Assembly (NCBI GenBank): GCA_031270515.1
Contig: JAISXM010000069.1
Span: 1-24,592 of the forward strand
Origin: Holosporales bacterium
GTDB lineage: Bacteria; Pseudomonadota; Alphaproteobacteria; BNTO01
Length of the DNA stretch: 24,592 nt
Reading direction: 5' to 3'
Positions within the stretch are counted from its first letter, which is position 1; each line of letters begins with the position of its first letter. The position numbers were made by a program, and so were the translations under genes. This document shows positions 1 to 8,739 of the stretch, piece by piece. A model generated the notes under the pieces. It was not told the DNA's origin, made no database searches, and saw only the letters and a program-made list of their open reading frames with translations.

Positions 1-1154
<1,154 letters not shown>

Positions 1155-1452
1155 TACGCTCCTCCGAGTAATCTTATGGGTTAAGAATCCTAATTACAGT
1201 TAAAGCAGATTTTTATAGAAAACTCACTATATTTGTTAGGGACATTTCGGCCCACTACCCATAAAAAACATTGGCAACAATACGCGGGACCTGCTCATAA
1301 AAACGATTTGAATTTTGACTACAACAAAAACCTGAAACCGCAACAACGTTCAAATCGTTTTTTATGGGGAACACGCTATAGACCATGGCTCAGCAACAAA
1401 GTAGGAAGACTCTACCCTTTATTTCACTACTTCCTCATATGCGTAATTGTGT
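1155..1452. other. Intergenic tuf-yraN spacer carrying palindromic repeats
   Basis: This AT-rich gap lies between two minus-strand genes. It holds the tuf leader with its Shine-Dalgarno, a lone left arm of the family-1 palindrome (about 1256-1280) and one complete family-1 palindrome. I could not define a convincing -35/-10 pair for tuf, and the short reading frames here coincide with the repeat. Confidence 0.6.
1288..1372 (+). repeat. Family-1 interspersed palindrome, copy 1
   Basis: The left arm CATAAAAACGATTTGAA (1296-1312) is nearly perfectly complementary to the right arm TTCAAATCGTTTTTTATG (1349-1366), enclosing about 36 nt. The arms and spacing match copies elsewhere in this window. 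It is preceded by GACCTGC, as in the copy downstream of dacA. It sits between two co-directional genes, so a pure terminator role is not obvious. Confidence 0.8.
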
Positions 1453-1929
1453 CTAGTTATACCAAGCGTTTTCTATGAAGACTAGGTCGTTCCCGCCTAA
1501 AAGTATTGCGTCCATTTGTATTCCGTCGTACTCAATATCATTACTCTGTACAAACGCATCCGCAGCATTACTGATACGAGTTTGCTGCTTAGGAGAAATA
1601 GAGTATCTCGCGTCAAACACAGACTTTCGGCTTTTTACTTCAACAATATGCAGCACGGAGTCTTTTTTGGACACAATATCGATTTCCCCACATTCGTTCC
1701 TATAACGTTGAGCCACGACAACGTGCCCATGTCTTTTTAAATATGACGCAGCACGCTGTTCAGATGTTACGCCTTTTTGATATGAACGAGCCCCGGTGGA
1801 AGAAGCATTTTTCTTTTGAGACGAGCGTGCTCCAGCATCGGAGCGATTTTGATTTTGATATGAACGCCCCCCAGTAGGAGATACCCTTTTTGTGTTCTGT
1901 TCGCTTAATGAAGTTGCCGCCTGTAACAT
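1453..1929 (-). CDS. yraN: YraN family (UPF0102) nuclease-fold protein with repeated N-terminus
   Basis: This belongs to the small restriction-endonuclease-like family of unknown physiological role. The conserved core is at the C-terminal two thirds: GEIDIV, then HIVEVKSR and SPKQQTRI. Numbered from the upstream ATG at 1944, the D-x12-E-x-K triad is D89, E102 and K104. The start is placed at the ATG at 1929 because GGAG lies 5 nt before it; the in-frame ATG five codons upstream has only a weak site. Typical members begin near the residues following GVTSEQRAA, so about 55 residues are extra, and 39 of them form three tandem 13-residue repeats (residues 22-60, pattern TGxRSYQ). The gene follows ftsK by about 74 nt on the same strand. 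Function is uncertain. Confidence 0.9.
   Translation of the reverse strand: MLQAATSLSEQNTKRVSPTGGRSYQNQNRSDAGARSSQKKNASSTGARSYQKGVTSEQRAASYLKRHGHVVVAQRYRNECGEIDIVSKKDSVLHIVEVKSRKSVFDARYSISPKQQTRISNAADAFVQSNDIEYDGIQMDAILLGGNDLVFIENAWYN
1765..1881 (-). repeat. 39-nt tandem repeat x3 in the yraN N-terminus
   Basis: Three in-frame units encode SPTGGRSYQNQNR, SDAGARSSQKKNA and SSTGARSYQKGVT. Because the unit length is a multiple of three, the frame is kept. The array ends exactly where the conserved YraN core begins. Confidence 0.85.
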
Positions 1930-2003
1930 GTTTTCTCCACGCATTTAGTGCTCTACATATGTATTATAGCACAACATGATTGTAATACTATGAAGAATAT
2001 TAT

Positions 2004-4256
2004 CTATAATAATTCTCGCTTCCCAGTCCTATCTGGAGTAGACACAATCCCGTCCTTCTCCATCTGCTCAACCAACTTTGCTGCTTTATTATACCCTATC
2101 TGAAAATTGCGCTGAATGAAGCTAATCGAAACACGCCCATCCTTGCGAATCAGCTCAACCGCGCTGTTATACAGGTCGTCGTTCTTATCCCCGCGCTCGC
2201 TGCCACCTTTCGCAAATCCGCCATCACCATCTTCGATCTCGTCGGTTACCCCATCCACATAATCGGGCTCCCCTTGCGACTTCAGATACCCCGTAACGGC
2301 CTCCACATCAGAATCGGACGCAAAAGGCCCATGCACGCGCTGAATCCGCCCTCCACCGCTCATATACAGCATGTCCCCGTGTCCAAGCAGCTGCTCTGCC
2401 CCTTGCTCACCTAAAATCGTCCGGCTATCGATTTTCGACGTAACCTGGAAGCTGATGCGCGTAGGGAAATTCGCCTTGATCGTCCCCGTGATAACGTCGA
2501 CTGATGGCCGTTGCGTCGCCATAATCAAGTGAATCCCCGCCGCGCGTGCCATCTGTGCTAGGCGCTGCACAGCAATCTCAATTTCCTTGCCCGCAACCAA
2601 CATCAAATCGGCCATTTCGTCCACAACAATCACGATATACGGAAATGCTTTGTAAAACAGAGGCTGATCTTCAAATATAGGCTGGCCCGTTTCCTGATCA
2701 AAACCGGTCTGGACACGGCGTGTAAACACGTCCCCTTTGTGATTTCCTTCATTTATTTTTTGATTGAAGCCATCTATATTGCGCACCCCAAGTAACGACA
2801 TTGCTTTGTACCTGGACTCCATTTCTCGGACGGCCCACTTTAACGCATATATTGCTTTTTTTGGCTCTGTTACAACCGGCGTTAACAAATGCGGAATGTC
2901 GTTATACACAAAAAGTTCTAGCATTTTGGGGTCCACCATTATAAAGCGGCATTCCTCAGGAGAGAATCGGTATAATAACGATAAAATCATAGTGTTAATA
3001 GATACAGACTTTCCTGAACCAGTTGTTCCCGCCACAAGTAAGTGAGGCATTTTGGCTAAGTCCGCAATTACAGGGCTGCCCGATATGTTTTTCCCCAAAA
3101 TCAACGGCAAGCTACAGGATGACTGCTTATACGCCGCATGATTCAACAGCGACCGCAAATACACGGATTGCCGTTTTTCGTTGGGCAGCTCTATTCCTAT
3201 AGCATTTTTTCCAGGAATGTTCGCAATGCGAGTCGATAGCGCACTCATAGAGCGAGCAACGTCATCGGATAAACTAATGATGCGCGACGTTTTTATGCCA
3301 GGGGCAGGGCGAAACTCGAACATCGTAACCACAGGACCAGGCTGCACATCTATTATTTCTCCACTAATTCCGAATTCGAATAACACCGATAATAATTTAT
3401 CCGACTGCTCATTTATTTTCTCTTTACTTAGCTTATCCACAGCGTTTTCATCAAACGTCGCACTCAAAAGATTTATCGGCGGCAATACGTATCCGTTTGT
3501 ATTTTTCTTCACAGAAGGGATTTTTGTTTGGACCTCCGCCGTTGAAACCGCGGCATCTTTGCTCGGAGAATGCTCCTCCTCCGCCATTTGAAACACCGAA
3601 GACTCTCTGCGCGGTGCTTTTGTTTTTTTTAATCCAACAACATTTGCTAATCGTTGAATTTCATGCACCAGCGTCCTTGCCCCCAAATAAACAGCTTTGA
3701 ATGTTATGTTGACGGAATGCTTCCACAAAACCACGCCCAGCACAAACGCGCCAAACACACTTGGTACAAACGCTTGCCCCAGGTCATATGCATTCAGCAG
3801 CGCCAAAAATTTCCTTGCGAAGATCAACCCCACAGCCCCTCCAGCGGGGATTGGCTTGATCAAAGATGCCGATGTTACTTGCTGAATGAAGCAGCTTTGC
3901 AACGACATACTAAATAACGATGTCGCCGTAAGCAGCGCCACAAAGTGCATAAGCGAAAACACATTTGGATTTACGCTTTTGACCCCAATAATGCACAATG
4001 ATGACGCGAAAACCCAAGCACCCTCTCCAAATGTTTGCTTTAAAATATCCGCGAGAATAGCAAGACTATAGGAAAAGGCGCCGCCTGAACTAGTTGTTGC
4101 AACTACATTCATTGAATTGTCTAACGGAGAATAACTCCACAACGAATATAAACACAGCAAACTAAGCGTGATAACCAAGCAGCTCCAAACTTCGCGCGCT
4201 CGGACCTCTAACAGGCGGATAAAATTCGGCGGAAATATAGGGACTTTGTGCGACAT
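2004..4256 (-). CDS. ftsK: DNA translocase FtsK
   Basis: FtsK is the septal, membrane-anchored ATPase that pumps chromosomal DNA during division and activates XerCD recombination. The N-terminal ~200 residues contain about four hydrophobic segments (for example WSCLVITLSLLCLYSLW and FVPSVFGAFVLGVVLW). A variable linker follows, then the alpha/beta motor: Walker A GTTGSGKS near residue 410 and Walker B IVIVVDEMADLM near 546, with RAAGIHLIMATQRPS downstream. The C-terminal ~65 residues form the gamma winged-helix domain (SFIQRNFQIGYNKAAKLVEQ), which reads KOPS-type sites. The 750-residue length is on the short side but complete, and no frameshift is seen. It starts 11 nt after the miaB stop, consistent with co-transcription. 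The Shine-Dalgarno is weak, suggesting translational coupling to miaB (inference). Confidence 0.97.
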   Translation of the reverse strand: MSHKVPIFPPNFIRLLEVRAREVWSCLVITLSLLCLYSLWSYSPLDNSMNVVATTSSGGAFSYSLAILADILKQTFGEGAWVFASSLCIIGVKSVNPNVFSLMHFVALLTATSLFSMSLQSCFIQQVTSASLIKPIPAGGAVGLIFARKFLALLNAYDLGQAFVPSVFGAFVLGVVLWKHSVNITFKAVYLGARTLVHEIQRLANVVGLKKTKAPRRESSVFQMAEEEHSPSKDAAVSTAEVQTKIPSVKKNTNGYVLPPINLLSATFDENAVDKLSKEKINEQSDKLLSVLFEFGISGEIIDVQPGPVVTMFEFRPAPGIKTSRIISLSDDVARSMSALSTRIANIPGKNAIGIELPNEKRQSVYLRSLLNHAAYKQSSCSLPLILGKNISGSPVIADLAKMPHLLVAGTTGSGKSVSINTMILSLLYRFSPEECRFIMVDPKMLELFVYNDIPHLLTPVVTEPKKAIYALKWAVREMESRYKAMSLLGVRNIDGFNQKINEGNHKGDVFTRRVQTGFDQETGQPIFEDQPLFYKAFPYIVIVVDEMADLMLVAGKEIEIAVQRLAQMARAAGIHLIMATQRPSVDVITGTIKANFPTRISFQVTSKIDSRTILGEQGAEQLLGHGDMLYMSGGGRIQRVHGPFASDSDVEAVTGYLKSQGEPDYVDGVTDEIEDGDGGFAKGGSERGDKNDDLYNSAVELIRKDGRVSISFIQRNFQIGYNKAAKLVEQMEKDGIVSTPDRTGKRELL

Positions 4257-4267
4257 AATTGCTAAGG

Positions 4268-5791
4268 CTACGTGAGAAACTCACACTCAAGGCAGCTTAA
4301 CGTCGCGCCAACGACTTTCACATCGCAAATGGAGTTGAGGTACGCCTCGGGTGTGTTTGTCTGAACCACAACAGACTGCATAAATTGCGATTTCCCCAGC
4401 ACCTGATTCTCTGCGTGTCCATATCTCTGAAACAGCGCAGACACAGTCTGCCCAATGCAACGCTTGTTAAATTCCGACTGCTGACGGCGGAGCAATTCCT
4501 GCAATACCTGCAGCCGCTCAGACTTAACGGCCTCATCTATTTGATTCGACATCCCTGCCGCAACCGTGTGAGGGCGCGCACTATATTTAAACGAAAACGC
4601 TTGTGCATAATTAACATAGCGAACCAGCTCCAGCGTTTGCTCAAAGTCAGCATCCGTTTCCCCTGGGAAGCCGACAATAAAGTCCGAACACATTGCAATA
4701 TGCGGGTTGTAATGTCTAATTGTATCTATTGTCCGTTTATACTCGTCCGCCGAGTATCGCCGGTTCATTTCCGCTAATACGCGCGAACTCCCCGACTGCA
4801 CTGGTAAGTGCCAGAACGGCATAAGTTGCGGAAGCTCAGCGTGAATCTTTATTGAATCCAAAGTCACATCCACAGGATGAGACGACGTATAGAACACGCG
4901 CTGAATTCCCTCTATGGCGCAAACTTCGCGCACCAATGACGCAAACGTCCATCGAGTGCTTCCATCCTGCCAACTGTATGAGTTTACGTTTTGCCCCAGC
5001 AGAGTTATTTCCTTGACGCCATGCTGGGCCATAAGGCGCGCCTCACTCAAAATGGACGGCGCATCTCTTGAGATTTCGCGCCCGCGAGTATATGGAACAA
5101 CACAATATGTGCAAAATTTATTGCAGCCTTCTTGGATCGCCAAAAACGCGGCCCCTTTGGGGAATGTCGACGCAGGCAAATGGTCAAACTTGTTGCAGTC
5201 GGATAGCTGGATGTTTATAAGTCGTTTAGATTTTTTTGTGTCGCTGGGGGAGAGGGCATTGTTGCACGAATGCGGATACGCATTATCGTATGCCCCAGAC
5301 CCATTATATCCTGACTGAGCACAATCATCCTCGCACAACTGCGGCCCAGCATCATCGCGCAAACGCGGCAACGCCAGCCCCGCCTTCGCCCGCTCCCTCG
5401 AGCCAACGCGATCAGGGCGAGCCAGCGCGGCCTCGATCATATCCGGCAGCAAATGATATGTCTGCGTGCCAAACACTATATCCACAAAAGGAGCCGCATC
5501 CATGATCTTGGACCCGCTCGCCTGAGCCACGCAGCCCCCAACCGCGATAATGTACCTACGCCCTTCGGCCAATCGAGCATTTTTATGTGCGCGAAGGTAG
5601 CCCAACTCCGTATGTACTTTGTGCTCAGCCTTCTCTCGTATGTGACAAGTGTTGAGCACAACCACGTCAGCAGCACTAGCATCGTTGACTTCGATCATCC
5701 CACGCTGCATGAGTAACAACGCGATCTTATCGGAGTCGTACACATTCATCTGGCAGCCGTAGGTCTTTACATAAAAGCTAAGCCCTTCCAT
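4268..5791 (-). CDS. miaB: tRNA-2-methylthio-N6-isopentenyladenosine-37 methylthiotransferase MiaB
   Basis: This radical-SAM enzyme adds the 2-methylthio group to i6A37 of tRNAs. The N-terminal UPF0004 domain carries three cluster cysteines (TYGCQMNVYDSD, LNTCHIREKA, GGCVAQ). The radical-SAM motif CNKFCTYC is followed by VVPYTRGREISR, and a TRAM domain closes the protein. At 507 residues it is longer than the usual 440-475. The excess lies at about residues 125-200, between QTYHLLPDMIEAAL and FDHLPA: a hydrophilic, cysteine-containing stretch not expected in MiaB, about 55-60 residues longer than the usual linker. The start has AAAGGAG just upstream, and the whole RBS-start block is present in three tandem copies. 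ftsK follows 11 nt downstream and mucR lies upstream on the same strand. Confidence 0.96.
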   Translation of the reverse strand: MEGLSFYVKTYGCQMNVYDSDKIALLLMQRGMIEVNDASAADVVVLNTCHIREKAEHKVHTELGYLRAHKNARLAEGRRYIIAVGGCVAQASGSKIMDAAPFVDIVFGTQTYHLLPDMIEAALARPDRVGSRERAKAGLALPRLRDDAGPQLCEDDCAQSGYNGSGAYDNAYPHSCNNALSPSDTKKSKRLINIQLSDCNKFDHLPASTFPKGAAFLAIQEGCNKFCTYCVVPYTRGREISRDAPSILSEARLMAQHGVKEITLLGQNVNSYSWQDGSTRWTFASLVREVCAIEGIQRVFYTSSHPVDVTLDSIKIHAELPQLMPFWHLPVQSGSSRVLAEMNRRYSADEYKRTIDTIRHYNPHIAMCSDFIVGFPGETDADFEQTLELVRYVNYAQAFSFKYSARPHTVAAGMSNQIDEAVKSERLQVLQELLRRQQSEFNKRCIGQTVSALFQRYGHAENQVLGKSQFMQSVVVQTNTPEAYLNSICDVKVVGATLSCLECEFLT

Positions 5792-5889
5792 GTAACGCCG
5801 CTCCTTTTGTAAAGACGAGTCTAATGTCCATGCGACGCCGCTGCCTTCCTAAACACGAGTCTAAGCCCTACCATGCAATGCCGCTCCTT
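5778..5889 (-). repeat. Tandem triplication of the miaB ribosome-binding site and start codon
   Basis: Read on the minus strand, three units spaced 43 and 40 nt each carry a GGAG- or GGAAGG-like purine run, a GCGGCG-type spacer and an ATG (at 5874, 5831 and 5791). The 5791 ATG is miaB. The two upstream ATGs each open a 17-codon frame: 5874 to 5821, and 5831 to 5778, where the second stops inside miaB. The first unit copies the first miaB codons (ATGGTAGGGCTTAG against ATGGAAGGGCTTAG), so the duplication extended into the coding sequence. Confidence 0.85.
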
Positions 5890-5901
5890 CTAAGGTAGGG
5901 A

Positions 5902-6375
5902 CTACGCGACTACTGCTGACCCAGCATCACTATCCACGATAGTCATCTTTCTCCGCCCGGAGCGACCAGTGCGTCCCAGCCCGGTGTTCTTCGCGATGTT
6001 GCTGCGGCGCCGCGCATAACTGGGCGACACGACAGGATAGTCGGGGCCCAGGTTCCAGCGTTCCTTGTACTCTTCGAGCGTCATTTTATATACGGTGCTG
6101 AGGTGGCGCTTCAACATCTGAAGCTTCTTGCCATCCTCCAAACACACTATATAGTCGTCGTGAATCGAATCCTCGATTGGCACGGCCGGCGCGACGGGCA
6201 TGCGGCCCTTGACCCCGCTGGGGGTCTTGTTCAGCTCATTGAGCACGGAGAAGAAGGACCCTACGGTGGCGCTCGCATCGAGCAAGGACATAGAGTTAGA
6301 GTTCAGGTACGCTGCTGCCAAAGAAACAGACAGTTCGATTAGTTCCTTTCTTGTGAGATTTACGTTATCAGCCAT
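5902..6375 (-). CDS. MucR/Ros-family transcriptional regulator
   Basis: MucR/Ros proteins are alphaproteobacterial H-NS-like repressors that bind AT-rich DNA. The conserved core is visible: PAVPIEDSIHDDYIVCLED, then LKRHLSTVYKMTLEEYKERW and YPVVSPSYARRRSNIAK. In canonical Ros the zinc ligands are Cys-x2-Cys-x9-His-x4-His (or Cys-Asp-His-His). Here the equivalent positions are C78, D81, H91 and Y96, so the last ligand is lost. The N-terminal half carries the helical MucR oligomerisation region (NLTRKELIELSVSLAAAYL) and the tail is basic (GRTGRSGRRK). A length of 157 residues is normal. A good sigma-70-type promoter lies upstream. Its target genes cannot be read from this window. Confidence 0.92.
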   Translation of the reverse strand: MADNVNLTRKELIELSVSLAAAYLNSNSMSLLDASATVGSFFSVLNELNKTPSGVKGRMPVAPAVPIEDSIHDDYIVCLEDGKKLQMLKRHLSTVYKMTLEEYKERWNLGPDYPVVSPSYARRRSNIAKNTGLGRTGRSGRRKMTIVDSDAGSAVVA

Positions 6376-6402
6376 TGTTTTTATCCAGAGTTAAAGTATT
6401 CA

Positions 6403-6438
6403 TAATGAATTTATAGAACTTTTGCGTTCGAAATGCAA
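6403..6438 (-). promoter_or_regulatory. Predicted sigma-70-type promoter of the mucR-like gene
   Basis: On the minus strand, TTGCAT (6433-6438) and TATAAA (6410-6415) are separated by exactly 17 nt. Transcription would begin near 6403, about 28 nt before the ATG, leaving room for a GGAT-like ribosome-binding site. This is a sequence match only. Confidence 0.6.
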
Positions 6439-6621
6439 TAACTATTTTTAACTTCGGCGTAATTTATAACGTACACCCTCGCAACTTAGGAAAACCTTGG
6501 CTCGAGCATACAGCAAAGTAAATGATGGGATGTTATTTTTGCAAGGAGCATACCCGCGCAAAAAATTGCCCCAGTCGAATGCAAGTTGAATGTCAATTCA
6601 TAAATCTAATTTGGAATAATA

Positions 6622-6688
6622 GACCTGTTGCGAAAGCCCTTTTGGGCAGTTGATTCCTGCCGTGTTGACGCAGCTTTCGCAACAGGTC
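6622..6688 (+). repeat. Family-2 element, copy 1: 67 bp with perfect 16-bp inverted ends
   Basis: GACCTGTTGCGAAAGC (6622-6637) and GCTTTCGCAACAGGTC (6673-6688) are perfect inverted repeats around 35 nt. A second copy lies in opposite orientation at about 23.7 kb, with the internal sequence conserved as well. It has no coding capacity and resembles a miniature inverted-repeat element or a fused pair of IS ends. Confidence 0.85.
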
Positions 6689-6689
6689 C

Positions 6690-6726
6690 ATTCAAATCGT
6701 TGCTATACGGATCCGGTGTATATACC
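6690..6726 (+). repeat. Lone family-1 right arm next to a full copy
   Basis: The segment beginning TTCAAATCGTTGCTATACGG and continuing through GGATCCGGTGTATATAC parallels the right arm and flank of the adjacent complete copy (TTCAAATTGTTTGTTATGGG, then GGATCCGGTCTCTATAC). It looks like the remains of a tandem or nested insertion. Confidence 0.6.
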
Positions 6727-6810
6727 TGCCCATAAAAACAATTTGAATTTTTATCCTCACCGAAGCCTTACAATACAACGAACTTCAAATTGTTTGTTAT
6801 GGGGATCCGG
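6727..6810 (+). repeat. Family-1 interspersed palindrome, copy 2
   Basis: CCCATAAAAACAATTTGAA (from 6729) pairs with TTCAAATTGTTTGTTATGGG (to about 6802). This copy is close to the apparent consensus, including the central CCGAAGCCTTACAATACAACG segment. GGATCCGGT flanks both sides because a second right arm lies immediately upstream. Confidence 0.85.
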
Positions 6811-6839
6811 TCTCTATACACAAAGAGTAGCAAGTTGTT

Positions 6840-7643
6840 TTATCTAGATGTCCCAGGCCAGTTGGGCACACTGTACTCCAGGGATTTTGTCCACAATGGA
6901 GCTATCTCCCATTTATGCGACCACCCGCCCCTAAGTAAGGGTTCAATGTTGTCTGTTATTGTGGTAAGTGCAAACATGCTTGCTGTGTCCCCTAAACCGG
7001 CAGCCTCCTCATATAGCTCAATGGCTCTCTCTTTATCACTGCTATACAGTTGCGCAGCTAGCAGGCATTTTGCATGAGGATGTCCTTGACTTGAGCTAAG
7101 GGAAAGAAGCCTCAGCGCCTCATCTGGATTGGCAGAAATAAATTCAGTTCTTTCACCAGAATCACGTACAATTGAGATTCCAGAGAGCAAGCATTCTGCG
7201 TATCTGAATTGGCCATATTTGTTCCCTTTTTCTGCAGCATCCCTATATGCGTTGATCACTTCGTCGCTTACACGAAGTTGGCTGTCAGCCCACAAGACTT
7301 GAGCATCTAAATCGCCACCATCTGCGAATGCTTTAAGTTCATCTATATAGTTAGTGAGATAACAGCGTTCCATATCTAGAGGTTGCGTAAGCTTCTCCCT
7401 TTGTGCTGCATGAGCATCTTGAGACTCTTGAGGCCTACTGCTACTTGAGCCTAGCACTCGTCGCCTTGGTGCACTCGTTGGTGCGCGTCTTGGGGGGCGA
7501 ACGGAGTTACCACCGCTAGGTGATGATAAGACCGCCTCAAGTTGTGCATCAAAATCCGCGTTGGATTGTGGTGATTGTGAGCCAGTTGCAAACACAACAC
7601 ACTGGACGCCAAGAATACTACATAAAACGGTTAAATACTTCAT
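6840..7643 (-). CDS. Secreted Sel1-like repeat protein
   Basis: The N-terminus MKYLTVLCSILGVQCVVFATG is a Sec signal peptide, probably cleaved after the hydrophobic core. Residues ~40-90 are Ser/Pro/Arg-rich and disordered. Residues ~105-235 contain Sel1/TPR-like units: AYRDAAEKGNKYGQFRYAEC, ALRLLSLSSSQGHPHAKCLL, and AIELYEEAAGLGDTASMFAL. Sel1 repeats form alpha-solenoids for protein binding and are common among secreted proteins of host-associated bacteria. The exact function is unknown. GAGAGGA lies before the ATG and a plausible promoter lies upstream. The gene sits between the sigma-factor gene and mucR on the same strand. Confidence 0.85.
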   Translation of the reverse strand: MKYLTVLCSILGVQCVVFATGSQSPQSNADFDAQLEAVLSSPSGGNSVRPPRRAPTSAPRRRVLGSSSSRPQESQDAHAAQREKLTQPLDMERCYLTNYIDELKAFADGGDLDAQVLWADSQLRVSDEVINAYRDAAEKGNKYGQFRYAECLLSGISIVRDSGERTEFISANPDEALRLLSLSSSQGHPHAKCLLAAQLYSSDKERAIELYEEAAGLGDTASMFALTTITDNIEPLLRGGWSHKWEIAPLWTKSLEYSVPNWPGTSR

Positions 7644-7678
7644 ATTACATCCTCTCTAATTAACTACCGTACACATAC

Positions 7679-7708
7679 AGTATACTACGCACGACCGCCA
7701 TACATCAA
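7679..7708 (-). promoter_or_regulatory. Predicted promoter of the Sel1-repeat gene
   Basis: On the minus strand, TTGATG (7703-7708) and TATACT (7679-7684) are 18 nt apart, with the ATG about 36 nt downstream of the -10. This is a sequence match only. Confidence 0.5.
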
Positions 7709-7782
7709 GCAAAATATATACGATCCTTTTTTTTATTTACGAGTATCAATTCTTCTAAGTAATTTTTGCGCAAATATATCTG

Positions 7783-8547
7783 CTAATTGTTTACCGCCCC
7801 GCCACTACCGCTTACCCTGGCTACCCAGACAATCTTTTGCAGTTTTTTGATGGCGCGCATTTCGATCCTGCGAGCGCCCTCAGGGGATATGCCCAGGTCA
7901 TCCGCTATGGAGGCGAACGTCCTAACGTCCTCCCCTCCGTAGCGCGCCCTTAGCACTTTACGCTCAATATCCTTCAACTTGCCAAGCGCCTCCGCCAGCA
8001 TTTTGCGCTTTTGCATTAGGGCACTTTGCTCAATAACGCGGTCGTCCGGAGAATCTTGGGGTGCAAGCAAGTTATCAAGCAATGAATGATTACTTTTTGT
8101 TAGAGCATCAATAGACACGTCTCGCGTGAATGTATCGCCCTGCCCTATTGGCGCGTCAAAACACGGAGAGCTGTGGCTGTGGCGTTCGTTTGTGGACGCT
8201 CTGCGGACGACGCTTGCTGTGACTTTGATGTATTTTGAGATAAATGCGTCAATCCAGTAGACCGCATACGTCGCCAGCTTTATTCCTTTGGACGGGTCAA
8301 ACCGCTTTATCGCGTTCAATAAACCCAATACTCCTTCCGAAAACGCATCTTCTTCGTACTCGTTCACCAGCCAGTAACGCCTTTTTCTTAATACTTTTTG
8401 CACAAGCTTTAAATAGCTTACCAATATTTTCTCAAGATCATGCTGGGAGCCATACTTGTGCCAATTATCAAACGCTTGCTCCTCTTCTTCATGAGATAAA
8501 TTTGGAGCGTATTTTGACCTTGCAAGTAATAATGATGGATAGTTCAT
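7783..8547 (-). CDS. rpoH: RpoH-type (sigma-32) RNA polymerase sigma factor, short divergent form
   Basis: This is a group-3 sigma factor that directs RNA polymerase to heat-shock-type promoters. Region 2 is clear (YLKLVQKVLRKRRYW, then EDAFSEGVLGLLNAIKRFDP and LATYAVYWIDAFISKYI, residues ~43-108). Region 4 follows (ALGKLKDIERKVLRARYGG; helix-turn-helix TFASIADDLGISPEGARRIE). The linker FDAPIGQGDT...DNLLAPQDSPDDRVIEQS resembles RpoH rather than RpoD. The protein has 254 residues against about 285-300 usual, and the segment where the RpoH box (QKKLFFNLR-like) belongs reads TASVVRRASTNERHSHSS, so the box is not recognisable. The start lacks a clear Shine-Dalgarno. A stress-specific or reduced sigma factor is possible; calling it RpoH is the best family match. 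Confidence 0.8.
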   Translation of the reverse strand: MNYPSLLLARSKYAPNLSHEEEEQAFDNWHKYGSQHDLEKILVSYLKLVQKVLRKRRYWLVNEYEEDAFSEGVLGLLNAIKRFDPSKGIKLATYAVYWIDAFISKYIKVTASVVRRASTNERHSHSSPCFDAPIGQGDTFTRDVSIDALTKSNHSLLDNLLAPQDSPDDRVIEQSALMQKRKMLAEALGKLKDIERKVLRARYGGEDVRTFASIADDLGISPEGARRIEMRAIKKLQKIVWVARVSGSGGAVNN

Positions 8548-8579
8548 ATGGGCAGCAGTTTTAATGTCTCAATAATAGT

Positions 8580-8608
8580 ATTGTAGCGAAGACTTATATC
8601 TTCGTAAA
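8580..8608 (-). promoter_or_regulatory. Predicted rpoH promoter with a palindrome in the spacer
   Basis: On the minus strand, TTTACG (8603-8608) and TACAAT (8580-8585) are 17 nt apart. The spacer contains CGAAGA...TCTTCG (8587-8592 and 8599-8604) overlapping AGACTT...AAGTCT, an arrangement suited to an operator. The functional role is inferred. Confidence 0.5.
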
Positions 8609-8739
8609 GTCTATATACACAGCGGGGCGTTTACTCATCTTATTTGCAACTTGCGAGATGTGTTACGACAAGATAACGTTTGATTGCAATCGCGGATTAT
8701 GCGACTTTAGCCGTGTAAGTTAATAAAAAGCAGAAGAAA

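Larger units (their letters stand above)
6376..6839. other. 464-nt intergenic region: promoter plus two repeat families
   Basis: Between the mucR-like start and the Sel1-protein stop there is no credible gene. The left part holds the mucR promoter; 6440-6620 shows nothing I recognise. The right part holds one family-2 inverted-repeat element, a lone family-1 right arm and a complete family-1 palindrome, in that order. Confidence 0.7.

Noticed and set aside
1288..1372. CRISPR or terminator interpretation of family-1 repeats
   Set aside because: Copies are kilobases apart without regular spacers, and several lie upstream of or between genes where a terminator is not expected.
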